In this document: positions 1-8,048 of the stretch, piece by piece
How positions within the stretch are numbered: position 1 is the stretch's first letter
How the letters are laid out: every line of letters starts with the position of its first letter
From: Spongiibacter sp. IMCC21906
GTDB lineage: Bacteria; Pseudomonadota; Gammaproteobacteria; Pseudomonadales; Spongiibacteraceae
Direction: 5' to 3'
Assembly: GCF_001010805.1 (NCBI RefSeq)
Contig: NZ_CP011477.1
Span: 682,001 to 746,000 of the forward strand
DNA: 64,000 bases
Notes under the pieces: generated by a model
What the model saw: only the letters and a program-made list of their open reading frames with translations
Told to the model about the DNA's origin: nothing
The model's database searches: none
Made by a program: the position numbers and the translations under genes

Positions 1-3
1 GGA

Positions 4-1128
4 ATGTTTAAACGCGCGCTGGTAATTTTTTTACTCCTGCTTATTGCAGGTTGGGCTTACGTCGAGTTTGGCGGCTTGCCCGACCCACTGCCAAAATCCT
101 CCCAAAGTCGACAGTGGTTAAAAAGTGGCCCTGAAGACAGCAGTTATTTTGATGTTAGTTTAGTTGATAGTACCCGCCCGACACCGGCCAATGGTGATTA
201 TGCGGGCAGCGATCAACGCGTATTAAAAACCCGCATCTGGCATCCCAAGCGTCTGGATCTACCGCATCCACTGGTGATCTATAGCCATGGTTTTATGTCG
301 ATGCGCAGTGGCGGTAGTTATCTGGCTGAGCACCTTGCCAGTCATGGCTATATCGTTGCGGCGATGGATTACCCCCTTAGTCATTTTGGTGCGCCGGGGG
401 GCCCTTCAGTAAATGATGTGGCAAATCAACTGGGTGATATTCGCTTTTTGCTGGATCAGTTTTTGTCTTGGAATCAGCAGCGTGGCCACCAGTTTTTTGC
501 TGCGGTGGACGCAAACCGCATCGCGCTTGTTGGCTTTTCCTTGGGGGGCTTAACAAGCACATTGGCCGGTTACCATCCCCAATTGGGTGACTCTAGAGTA
601 AAGGCCGTCGTGTCGATCGCGGGGCCGAGTTATGGTTTGCCTCATGCCTTTTTTACGGGGCGCCAACTTCCCTTTATGATGATTGCCGCCCCGGATGATG
701 CCATGGTGAACTACCAGCGCAATGCGGCGGATATACCCCAGCGGGTGCCGGGTGCGGTGCTGGTGCGAATGGAGAATGCTTCGCACACAGGTTTCACCGC
801 CTTGAGTCGGTATTTACGTTGGCTGGATAATCCTGACTGGTTAGGTTGCAATCAGTTGCGTAGCGAACTGGCTCAATCTAATAATCCAGCGTGGCAAGAC
901 ACCATGGGCGAGGGGCTGGGTGGCATCCAGGCACCGACAGATTTATGTGAGCAACAAGATTTTGCCAAAGCCATGAACCCTGTGCGCCAGCAATGGCTCA
1001 CCACCTTGGCGGTGTATGCGTTTTTAGAATCGCAATTTGCACTGGGTGTTGGTCGCCAGCAGGATGCGGAGCATTTTCTGCTGAAGGTGTTACCTGAAGA
1101 AATGGCCGAGATTATGGTCAATCGATAA
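4..1128 (+). CDS. Alpha/beta hydrolase, dienelactone-hydrolase or PAF-acetylhydrolase-like, membrane-anchored or exported
   Basis: A 374-residue protein. A hydrophobic N-terminus (residues 4-18) suggests a signal anchor or uncleaved signal peptide, placing the enzyme outside the cytoplasm. The fold is indicated by HGF at residues 95-97 (oxyanion loop) and the nucleophile elbow GFSLGG with Ser179. Candidates for the acid and the histidine are in APDDAM and NASHTG further on. The family cleaves ester or lactone bonds of small lipophilic substrates; nothing here fixes the substrate. Only three bases precede the ATG in the window, so the start and any upstream partner cannot be judged. The gene stands alone, with a MAPEG gene about 125 bp downstream. 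Confidence 0.85.
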   Translation: MFKRALVIFLLLLIAGWAYVEFGGLPDPLPKSSQSRQWLKSGPEDSSYFDVSLVDSTRPTPANGDYAGSDQRVLKTRIWHPKRLDLPHPLVIYSHGFMSMRSGGSYLAEHLASHGYIVAAMDYPLSHFGAPGGPSVNDVANQLGDIRFLLDQFLSWNQQRGHQFFAAVDANRIALVGFSLGGLTSTLAGYHPQLGDSRVKAVVSIAGPSYGLPHAFFTGRQLPFMMIAAPDDAMVNYQRNAADIPQRVPGAVLVRMENASHTGFTALSRYLRWLDNPDWLGCNQLRSELAQSNNPAWQDTMGEGLGGIQAPTDLCEQQDFAKAMNPVRQQWLTTLAVYAFLESQFALGVGRQQDAEHFLLKVLPEEMAEIMVNR

Positions 1129-1254
1129 CAACAGGGAAAGCATGGTTATTCAACACTGAGGCTATTCGTTGTCCCGGCAGCTGTTTATCTTTATGCCGCG
1201 CGGTTTTGGTGCGTGAATGATGAAAACCAAAATAATTTAAAGGAAGGTCTCAGC

Positions 1255-1641
1255 ATGACTATCGCATTTTGGTGTGTTTTTGTTGCCTGCTTACTGCCTG
1301 TTTTAACGGCGTGGCTTAGTAGCTGGTATCGGTATCAGCAGTTTGGATCTATCGATAATAAACACCCGAGAACGCAAAGTGCGGCAATGGAAGGCGCGGG
1401 TGCCCGGGCAGTGGCAGCCCAGCAAAATGCTTGGGAGGCATTGCCTGTTTTTGTTGCTGCGGTGGTAGTGGCTTATCTTGCTGGCCTGGATCAAACTAAA
1501 GCGGATATCGCCGGGGTGATATTTATTGTCGCGCGGTTGCTCTATCCCGTGTTTTATATCTGTAATTTAGACATTTTGCGGTCGCTGAGTTTTATTGTTG
1601 GCTTTTTCTCCTGTGTGTCTTTATTTGTGATGGCGGCTTAA
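1255..1641 (+). CDS. MAPEG family membrane protein
   Basis: A 128-residue membrane protein with about four hydrophobic helices. The motif following helix 1 (NKHPRTQSAAMEGAGARAVA, then AQQNAWEALPVF) is typical of bacterial MAPEG proteins, relatives of microsomal glutathione transferases and leukotriene C4 synthase; the bacterial members mostly have no known substrate. The start is placed at the ATG at 1255 because AAGGAAGG lies about 6 bases upstream. An in-frame ATG at 1213 would add 14 polar residues before the first helix and has no such site. It is followed after 5 bp by the PHP-domain gene, so the two may be co-transcribed. A second MAPEG gene lies at 38.3 kb. Confidence 0.85.
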   Translation: MTIAFWCVFVACLLPVLTAWLSSWYRYQQFGSIDNKHPRTQSAAMEGAGARAVAAQQNAWEALPVFVAAVVVAYLAGLDQTKADIAGVIFIVARLLYPVFYICNLDILRSLSFIVGFFSCVSLFVMAA

Positions 1642-1646
1642 AGCAG

Positions 1647-4409
1647 ATGATGTTGTACCGGATGTTAAAAGTGACCGCTTTGCTGGTTTTGTCTATGCCG
1701 GTTTGGGCTGAGACGCCACAGGAAAGTACGCCGGCCGAATTAAAGGCAAAGCTGGAAGCGTTTCTGACGGCGGTTGATGAGCCTGAGAGCAGCTCGCTGT
1801 TAAGAGCGGAGCAGATTCGAGAAAGGAGGCTGGATAGCTTTCCGAGAGGTGGCCCCGACGCCGTGGCGGGGGTGGGCGACTGGTGGTTGTCCAATGGCAA
1901 GGTTTGCGCTGCGGTCAGTGATATTGGCCACGATGGTGGCATTGTTGGCGGTGGTGGCACCTTGGTCGATGTATTTTCTTGCGATGGGGCTAACGACCAG
2001 TGGACCTACGCGAATATGCTCACCGGCCTTGCCAAAGAAACCGCCATCATTAACCAAAAAATCTCTGCCGAAGTCACCGACGGTTACGCTGAAATCACGA
2101 CAGTAGGCGAGGCGGATGGTTTGCGACAGACCATTCACTACCGGCTCAGAGAAGATAGCGATGCCCTCGATATTGAGGTGCAGATTCTTCGCATTGGCGA
2201 TGGTCGCGCGGTGCGTATGAGTGGCCTGTTTACCCTGTATTCCCAGCGCAGTCTCACTCCTTTCTCGCTGTCTAGTTACACGCCTGAAGCCACCCTGGGC
2301 TTTCAGCATCCGGAAATAGATCGCAGCAGTATCAGTTCTTTAATCAACGGCCTCAAAGCCAGTGACTGGAATATCTTGGTGGGGTCGGACAATTATGAAT
2401 CTGCCATCAGTTACGGGGTGCAGCTACGCTCCGCCGAGTTGATAAAAGCCAATGGCAGCCGGCAAACCTTGCCGCGATTTTTGGCGGTGTTCCCCAATTA
2501 CAGTTTGCACGGTTGGATGAGTCGGCCGCTCTGGCTCAATAGTGACAAATTGAATTGGATGTCCATGCTGCAAAACCAGTTTATGGATATTGAGCAAGGT
2601 GAACGGCTGATTGCGAGCTTTCAAGTCTTGCTGGGTGGTCGTGCCGATGTGGCCAGTGTGACTGATCAGATTTACCGTGGTGCTCAGCTTCGGGGTTATA
2701 GCAACCATCCGGGGGTGAGCTTTGCGGTGTGGGATCAGAACGAGCGGCCTGTCAGTCAGACGAGGGTGGATAAGGACGGCAGTTTTAGTATCCGGTTACC
2801 CAAGGGCACGAGTCGCGTCAGGTTAAAAGCGACGGCCCCCTGGGGGCAGGAGATGACCCGAGAGCTCAATATCAGCGATGCCCGCAACGATAGCGGTCGC
2901 TGGTTCTTTAAAAAGAAAGGTCAGTTGCAATTGCCCCAGGGCAAAGCAATGAGTATGACTTTTTTTGGTATTGGCGATACCCCAAATCCTGAATTTGGCC
3001 GGGACTTGCTGGGCTTTACCGAGAATGCTCTGCCGGTGCATGGGTCGATGTATCGAAATCGGGTTGATTTAGCAGGTGTTGACAGTGATCCGTTGTTATT
3101 GGATTTGCCGCCTGGGCAATATCGGGTTATCGGCAGCCGGGGTATTGAGTACGAAACCCAAGAGTACCTGCTAACCATTATTCCGGGTATGACCAGCGTG
3201 TTGCCGATGGTGGCGCCCAAGCGGATATGGCAAGGGGAAGATTGGTTAAGCGCCGACCTTCATGTGCATAGCGGGGCCAGTTTTGATAGCACGCTGCCAT
3301 TTTCTGAGCGGTTGCGCAGCTTTGTCGCCCAAGGGGCAGAGCTACTGGTAGCCAGTGAGCATAATCGGATTGTGGATTATCAGGATTACCCCGAGAAAAT
3401 GGCACTGACGGATCAGGTTCAGGTCGTGACAGGCACGGAATTGACCGGTTTGGCTCGAAGTGCCTCGGCGCCCTTTACCATTGGTCATAGTAATGTGTTT
3501 CCGGTTAAGGCTGAAGCAAAGGAGTATTCCGGTGGCATTATTCCGGTTGAAAATCAGCGTTTGAGAGAGGTGATTGCCGGGGCTAAACAGCACTGGCCCG
3601 AGGCGGTATTTCAGCTTAATCACCCGCGAGCCATGCCTGGTATCGACGCGGATCTGGCCTTTTTTGATCACCTTTCCATCGGCAGCAACTACGACCCCGA
3701 TCAGCTGTTGGTGGCGGATATTAATCGAAGTTTGCTCGAGGTAGATCAACGCAGCGGCTTTAGAGATATCGATTTTGATGTTATTGAGGTGCTTAATGGC
3801 TCGGAGTTTTCGGTTTATGCGCAATTACGCAAGGATTGGTTTTCGTTATTGAATCAGGGTGCGGTGCGTACCGCCACGGGCAATAGTGACTCGCATGATT
3901 TACACAGTCCGGTGGCCGCGCCTCGAAATTACATTTACATGCCCAGTCATGGAGCGCTGCCGGTTTCCGAGGCTGACTTTACCCAAGCCTTGCTTGAGGG
4001 CCGTAGCTTTTTTACCACGGGCCCGTTAATTGATGTGGTGATGCGCAACGGCGAAGGTGACGAAGCGCGTTTGGGCGATGTGCTCAAGGCGAAACGTGCA
4101 GAGCTACATGTGCAAATTGAAGCGGCAAGCTGGGTGCCGGTAGATACCTTGAATGTTTGGGTTAACGGTGAACTGTATCGCAGCACTGACGCGGCAGCGG
4201 GTGATCACGCGGTTATTGAGCTGATCAGCCAACAAGATGCGTACATCGTGGTTGAGGTTAAAGGTAAAGGAAGTGCAGCTTATAAGCAGCTGCTTCCGGA
4301 GCTGGAACCTTTAGCGGTGAGCAATCCTATTTTTCTTGATGCCGATGGCGACGGGAAGTGGTCACCGCCTATCCCATTAAAACCCGCGTCTTTAAAAGGG
4401 AATGGTTAA
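1647..4409 (+). CDS. CehA/McbA-type PHP-domain metallohydrolase, large exported form
   Basis: A 920-residue protein with a signal peptide ending near residue 22 (VWA-ET). The C-terminal part carries the PHP metal-binding signatures: DLHVHS (Asp537 to Ser542), SEHN about 35 residues later, NHPR near residue 655 and GNSDSHD near residue 747. These match the CehA/McbA branch of PHP metallohydrolases, some of which hydrolyse carbamates or other esters. The N-terminal 500 residues look like beta-rich domains, including a carboxypeptidase-regulatory-like stretch (VDKDGSFSIRLPKG, about residues 370-385). This is long for the family, so the substrate-binding part may be unusual. It directly follows the MAPEG gene. 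The exact reaction is unknown. Confidence 0.8.
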   Translation: MMLYRMLKVTALLVLSMPVWAETPQESTPAELKAKLEAFLTAVDEPESSSLLRAEQIRERRLDSFPRGGPDAVAGVGDWWLSNGKVCAAVSDIGHDGGIVGGGGTLVDVFSCDGANDQWTYANMLTGLAKETAIINQKISAEVTDGYAEITTVGEADGLRQTIHYRLREDSDALDIEVQILRIGDGRAVRMSGLFTLYSQRSLTPFSLSSYTPEATLGFQHPEIDRSSISSLINGLKASDWNILVGSDNYESAISYGVQLRSAELIKANGSRQTLPRFLAVFPNYSLHGWMSRPLWLNSDKLNWMSMLQNQFMDIEQGERLIASFQVLLGGRADVASVTDQIYRGAQLRGYSNHPGVSFAVWDQNERPVSQTRVDKDGSFSIRLPKGTSRVRLKATAPWGQEMTRELNISDARNDSGRWFFKKKGQLQLPQGKAMSMTFFGIGDTPNPEFGRDLLGFTENALPVHGSMYRNRVDLAGVDSDPLLLDLPPGQYRVIGSRGIEYETQEYLLTIIPGMTSVLPMVAPKRIWQGEDWLSADLHVHSGASFDSTLPFSERLRSFVAQGAELLVASEHNRIVDYQDYPEKMALTDQVQVVTGTELTGLARSASAPFTIGHSNVFPVKAEAKEYSGGIIPVENQRLREVIAGAKQHWPEAVFQLNHPRAMPGIDADLAFFDHLSIGSNYDPDQLLVADINRSLLEVDQRSGFRDIDFDVIEVLNGSEFSVYAQLRKDWFSLLNQGAVRTATGNSDSHDLHSPVAAPRNYIYMPSHGALPVSEADFTQALLEGRSFFTTGPLIDVVMRNGEGDEARLGDVLKAKRAELHVQIEAASWVPVDTLNVWVNGELYRSTDAAAGDHAVIELISQQDAYIVVEVKGKGSAAYKQLLPELEPLAVSNPIFLDADGDGKWSPPIPLKPASLKGNG

Positions 4410-4623
4410 AGGATACATTGGGTGCAATAACTGGCTGCACGCATCCACGTCTCAATATCGTTGCAACTGTTGTGTAATATTTTGGTCATAAGCTTAATAA
4501 GATCGGCATAGACTCAGTGACATGATTCAAAAGCTGTGAATAATGCTATGTTTTTTTTAACAGGCGTTGTGTCACTATTGAAGCTATCAGGAAGAAAACT
4601 AAAACCGCACAAGGGGGTTACAC

Positions 4624-5289
4624 ATGAAAGCATTACAAGCCAGCCGTTGGATGGCCGTTCTGGCAGTAGCAGTATTCGCGACTGCGTGTACTATCGATCC
4701 GTACTCTGGTGAGAAGAAAACCAGTAATACGGCTAAAGGTGCTGGATGGGGTGCCTTAGGTGGTGCCGTATTGGGTGCCGCTGTTTCTGATAAAGATCAC
4801 CGCGAGCAAGGCGCTATTATCGGCGCGGCAGCGGGCGCAGCAGCCGGCGGTGGCTACGGTTACTATATGGACCGTCAAGAAGCTAAACTGCGGGCTCGCC
4901 TGGAAGGGACTGGCGTGGGTGTTCAGCGTATTGGCGATACCATTAAGCTGATTATGCCGGGCAATATCACCTTTGATACTGGTAGCTCTGCAGTGAAGGG
5001 CGGCTTTACGTCTGTGCTGGATAGCGTTGTCTTGGTTGCTAAAGAGTTTAATAAAACCCTTATGCAGATTAACGGTTACACCGACTCAACGGGTAGCTTT
5101 CAGACTAACCAGAAATTGTCTGAAGATCGTGCCAGCAGCGTTGGTCGCTACTTTATGAATCAAGGCGTGGCCGCATCGCGTATTCGCACCGTAGGTTATG
5201 GCCCGCGTGATCCGATTGCTGACAACAGTACAGCAAGCGGTCGTGAGCAAAACCGCCGCGTTGAGATTGAAATGCTGCCTGCGCAGTAA
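4624..5289 (+). CDS. OmpA-family outer-membrane lipoprotein (YiaD-like)
   Basis: A 221-residue lipoprotein. The lipobox ATAC gives Cys22 as the lipidated residue. A glycine-zipper segment rich in Gly/Ala (about residues 38-80) is followed by an OmpA C-terminal peptidoglycan-binding domain (about 105-218), with NGYTDSTGS and the closing NRRVEIEM typical of the family. It should tether the outer membrane to peptidoglycan. The start is supported by AAGGGGGT a few bases before the ATG. It is monocistronic: 214 bp of non-coding DNA precedes it and a strong hairpin terminator follows. Confidence 0.93.
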   Translation: MKALQASRWMAVLAVAVFATACTIDPYSGEKKTSNTAKGAGWGALGGAVLGAAVSDKDHREQGAIIGAAAGAAAGGGYGYYMDRQEAKLRARLEGTGVGVQRIGDTIKLIMPGNITFDTGSSAVKGGFTSVLDSVVLVAKEFNKTLMQINGYTDSTGSFQTNQKLSEDRASSVGRYFMNQGVAASRIRTVGYGPRDPIADNSTASGREQNRRVEIEMLPAQ

Positions 5290-5305
5290 TTAGCCTCAAC
5301 CCTTT

Positions 5306-5341
5306 GAGCTGCTCGCTCCTGGCGAGCAGCTCGTTATTTTT
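5306..5341 (+). terminator. Rho-independent terminator of the OmpA lipoprotein gene
   Basis: A perfect 11-bp stem (GAGCTGCTCGC at 5306-5316 with GCGAGCAGCTC at 5322-5332) and a 5-nt loop, followed by GTTATTTTT. It lies 17 bp after the stop codon. Confidence 0.9.
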
Positions 5342-5401
5342 AGGTGAGCTTTATTCTGAAGTTCATTTCTATGTGCCGCTGAATACTGCGGGAGATCTCT
5401 T

Positions 5402-5857
5402 GTGAAAAGACTCTATGCTCTAGCATTGCTGGTGTTGTTGTCAGCCTGTTCTGCACTCAATCCGATTGAAAAGCCCAACGTGGCTATTACCAGCTTAAAT
5501 ATGGGGACGTCCAATGGCTTTCAGCAGCAGCTTCTGGTTGGTTTGCAGTTAGATAACCCCAATGCTTTTGCCCTGAATCTGGGTCGTTTACGCTATACCA
5601 TTAGCTTGGCAGGTAACTCTCTGGCAGGTGGGCGTTTTAATGAGGCGCTGATGATACCGGCCAATGACCGGGCCAATATTGTGGTGCCGGTGGACGTGAA
5701 CTTGCTGAGTGGATTGGGCTTGATTCGCAGCTTGATGTCGACGACGGGAGATCTTGATTACAAACTGAGTCTCACCGCTGCCGTTGAGAATTTTGGTGTG
5801 GGCGATATTACGGTGAACAAATCTGGCAATATTGGCTTGGGTACGCCAGCCCCTTAA
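5402..5857 (+). CDS. LEA type 2 (WHy-domain) family lipoprotein
   Basis: A 151-residue protein with a lipobox LSAC (Cys16), then a single LEA-2/WHy beta-sandwich: the core LLVGLQLDNPNAFALNLGRL and the later strand pattern ANIVVPVDVNL are typical. Bacterial members are periplasm-facing lipoproteins of unknown role, often discussed in desiccation or envelope stress. The start is a GTG at 5402 preceded by GGGAG. It sits after a terminator and converges on the ParA gene, so it is probably its own transcription unit. Confidence 0.85.
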   Translation: MKRLYALALLVLLSACSALNPIEKPNVAITSLNMGTSNGFQQQLLVGLQLDNPNAFALNLGRLRYTISLAGNSLAGGRFNEALMIPANDRANIVVPVDVNLLSGLGLIRSLMSTTGDLDYKLSLTAAVENFGVGDITVNKSGNIGLGTPAP

Positions 5858-5888
5858 TGCTGATCAGAGGCTGGCCTTGGTATTTCGT

Positions 5889-6686
5889 TTAAGCCGATTT
5901 GGCGCGTCTCGCCTCCATGAGTTCGCCCAAGCTATCGTGAAGGGCGCAGAGCTGTTGCGTTAGCTTATGGGATGGGGCCAAGTAGATCAGCGGCGTTTGC
6001 TGGCTGCGTGATTCCTTCATTTTTACTGAGCTGCTCAGGTATTGATCAAAAACGGGCAGCCCCTCTTCAATCATTTCGGCAATCAATTGCTGGGGCAGCT
6101 TGGCCTGGGTTTGAAATTGATTGACGACAATGCCGTCCAAACCCAGCTCTGGGTTGTGATCCTCGCGAATTTCTTCAACCGTTTCTAACAGGCCTATTAG
6201 TGCGACCTTAGAAAAGCTGTCGCAGTCGAAGGGTATCACCAGGGTATCTGCAGCGATTAGCGCCGAGCGGCTGTAAAAATTCAGCGCCGGTGGGGTATCA
6301 ATGTAGATGTGCTCATACTCGCTTTCTAGCTTATTGAGGGCATCTCTGAGTTTGTAAATTTTATGGCGGGATTCCAGCTCCCGTTCGATTACCGCTAGTT
6401 CGGGGTTTGACGGCATGACAAACAGGTTTTCAAACTCGGTTTGGTAAATGAAGTCGCCAGCTTCTTTGGCTTTGCCAAACAAGGACAACTTTTGTTTGAA
6501 GAAGTCGGCAGCGTTGTCTTCAAGGGTTCGATATTGCTCTCCCAGCAAGTATTCGCTGCTATTGCCTTGAATATCCAGGTCAATCACTAGCGTTTTGAAG
6601 CCCTTCGATGCGCTGATAGCGGCAAGGTTGCAGCTGATACTGGTTTTGCCTACGCCCCCTTTTTGATTGAAAATAACCCGTTTCAT
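5889..6686 (-). CDS. Solitary ParA/MinD-family ATPase
   Basis: A 265-residue cytoplasmic ATPase with the deviant Walker A motif KGGVGKTS (Lys9 and Lys14), a Walker A' aspartate in VIDLDIQGN and a Walker B region YIDTPPALN. This is the ParA family that positions plasmids, chromosomes or protein cargo. No parB or centromere-like repeat array is visible beside it, so it is an orphan ParA and its cargo cannot be read from the context. Its neighbours are an LEA-2 lipoprotein (convergent) and ribE (divergent). Confidence 0.88.
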   Translation of the reverse strand: MKRVIFNQKGGVGKTSISCNLAAISASKGFKTLVIDLDIQGNSSEYLLGEQYRTLEDNAADFFKQKLSLFGKAKEAGDFIYQTEFENLFVMPSNPELAVIERELESRHKIYKLRDALNKLESEYEHIYIDTPPALNFYSRSALIAADTLVIPFDCDSFSKVALIGLLETVEEIREDHNPELGLDGIVVNQFQTQAKLPQQLIAEMIEEGLPVFDQYLSSSVKMKESRSQQTPLIYLAPSHKLTQQLCALHDSLGELMEARRAKSA

Positions 6687-6902
6687 TGTACTGCCCTGTT
6701 ATGTCGGTGTGCGGAGTTGCCCTTTGTGGGCAAGCTGAATATACAGAATGCTAGCAGCTCTCATGCCAAGCTGCTATCACCCAGTTATGCACTTTGATGC
6801 GGGGTGGCTGTGGTGGATTCGGTGGCCATAATAATTGGCGGCTAGTGTTATAGTGCGACCCTTAAAGAATGCGGGCAAATTTGCTCAGGAGAACAGAGTT
6901 TA

Positions 6903-7526
6903 ATGTATACCGGAATTGTTCATGGTGCTTATACAGTGACCAAGATTCGTCGTCGTCCGGGCTTGAATAGCCTCTCGCTGACCTTGCCTGCGGTGTTGCT
7001 GGAAGGCTTAGATATTGGCGCTAGCGTGGGTATTGATGGTGTCTGTATGACGGTGACGTCAATTGACGGCGCCTTGGTGAGCTTTGATGCCATGCAGCAA
7101 ACCTTGTCGTTGACCACATTGGGTGACCTTGAAGAGGGGCAGTACGTGAATGTGGAGCGTTCGGCAAAGCAGGGGGCAGAGATAGGTGGGCATTTAATTT
7201 CTGGCCACGTTGATGCCACGGCAGAATTGGTCGCTATAGAGCAGCCAGAGAATAATTGCACGCTACGGTTTAAATTGCCCAGTGACTTAATGAAGTATGT
7301 TTTTGCAAAAGGCTTTATTGGTTTACACGGTTGCAGTCTCACTGTGGCCGAGCTAGAAAAAACAAGCGGAATTATGTCGGTCTGCCTGATTCCTGAGACC
7401 CTGCGCAGTACCAATTTAGGTCGTTTGGGGGTCGGTAGTCGGGTGAATATTGAAGTGGATAGGCAAACCCAGGCCATTGTCGATACGGTGGAACGAGTGT
7501 TGGCTGAGCGCGAGCTTCAAGGATAA
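6903..7526 (+). CDS. ribE: Riboflavin synthase, alpha subunit
   Basis: A 207-residue protein of two tandem lumazine-binding domains. It starts MYTGIVHG, has GGHLISGHVD in the first repeat and LMKYVFAKGFIGLHGCSLTV in the second. The C-terminal run TQAIVDTVERVLAERE closely resembles the E. coli enzyme. It dismutates two 6,7-dimethyl-8-ribityllumazine molecules to riboflavin. AGGAGA lies about 12 bases before the ATG, a rather long spacing, and a possible -10 (TATAGT, 6849-6854) lies upstream. I see no FMN riboswitch in the 216-bp leader. It is not in a rib operon here. Confidence 0.92.
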   Translation: MYTGIVHGAYTVTKIRRRPGLNSLSLTLPAVLLEGLDIGASVGIDGVCMTVTSIDGALVSFDAMQQTLSLTTLGDLEEGQYVNVERSAKQGAEIGGHLISGHVDATAELVAIEQPENNCTLRFKLPSDLMKYVFAKGFIGLHGCSLTVAELEKTSGIMSVCLIPETLRSTNLGRLGVGSRVNIEVDRQTQAIVDTVERVLAERELQG

Positions 7527-7607
7527 ATTTATAAAGGGGCTTGTGCCAAGGTCTGGCAGCAGGTAAAACGGTGACATTGCTAGCAGTGTTGCATAAGGCG
7601 ACCTTAC

Positions 7608-7808
7608 ATGGAATCCCCAACGTCTCTAAGTGCGCGATTGCTGGAATTACAGCGTAAGCATCGCTCATTGGACGAAGAAATAAAGCTACTTTCAGACAAC
7701 CCTTATCAAAATCAGCTGCTGTTGCAGCGGCTTAAAAAAGAAAAGCTGCGGCTGAAAGACAATATCAGCTGGATAAAAAACGCATTGATTCCCGATTTAG
7801 ATGCCTAG
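7608..7808 (+). CDS. DUF465 (YdcH-like) small coiled-coil protein
   Basis: A 66-residue charged protein. The pattern LLELQRKHRSLDEEIKLL followed by QRLKKEKLRLKDNI is the DUF465/YdcH signature, predicted to form a short helical hairpin or coiled coil. The function is unknown. It lies just upstream of the GacA-type box and the small RNA gene at 7.9 kb. Confidence 0.85.
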   Translation: MESPTSLSARLLELQRKHRSLDEEIKLLSDNPYQNQLLLQRLKKEKLRLKDNISWIKNALIPDLDA

Positions 7809-7828
7809 CAGATCAAATAGTGACTGCT

Positions 7829-7846
7829 TGTGAGATATGTCTCACA
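7829..7846 (+). promoter_or_regulatory. GacA/UvrY-type upstream activating box
   Basis: TGTGAG-N6-CTCACA, an 18-bp perfect palindrome in its outer six bases. It matches the GacA box of rsmX/Y/Z and csrB promoters (TGTAAG-N6-CTTACA, with R/Y variation at the fourth position). Its centre is about 65 bp upstream of the predicted RNA start, the usual position for these UAS elements. GacA binding here is inferred. Confidence 0.75.
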
Positions 7847-7889
7847 AGGCCTGTAGGGAATGTCGCCTATTAAGTATTTGTGCCTAGGG

Positions 7890-7895
7890 CATAAT
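7890..7895 (+). promoter_or_regulatory. -10 element of the Rsm-like RNA gene
   Basis: CATAAT, one mismatch from TATAAT, located 7 bases before the predicted start at about 7903. No good -35 box lies 17 bp upstream, as expected of an activator-dependent promoter driven from the palindrome at 7829-7846. Confidence 0.6.
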
Positions 7896-7902
7896 AGCCG
7901 CT

Positions 7903-7991
7903 GTCAGGAAGACCTCGGCGCGCAATGGATTGCGTGCGACACAAGGAAGTCTTAAACATTAAAAGCCAGAGCATTGCTCTGGCTTTTTTTT
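7903..7991 (+). ncRNA. Rsm/Csr-type CsrA-sequestering small RNA, short form
   Basis: An RNA of about 88 nt begins GTCAGGA, like Pseudomonas RsmY. It has three GGA motifs: 7907-7909 in a GTC-AGGAA-GAC mini-hairpin; 7927-7929 in the TGGA tetraloop of an 8-bp stem (7918-7925 with 7930-7937); and 7945-7947 in the single-stranded ACAAGGAAG. It ends in a strong terminator (AAAAGCCAGAGC, loop ATT, GCTCTGGCTTTT plus U-run, 7961-7991). GGA in loops or linkers is the binding signature of CsrA/RsmA/RsmE, which such RNAs titrate. With the upstream GacA box this is a complete Gac/Rsm RNA gene, smaller than most known ones. No CsrA gene lies in this window. Confidence 0.8.
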
Positions 7992-8048
7992 CGCCTGAAT
8001 TCCCCGTATTCTCCGCTGCTCCCTGTTTTGATGCAGCCAGTCTTCCAG

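Noticed and set aside
6687-6902. Possible FMN riboswitch before ribE
   Set aside because: The conserved RFN core sequences are absent; only a possible -10 box and simple sequence are seen.
7974-8048. Upstream extension of cmoM from TTG 7974
   Set aside because: It would begin inside the hairpin terminator of the small RNA and adds residues absent from CmoM relatives.
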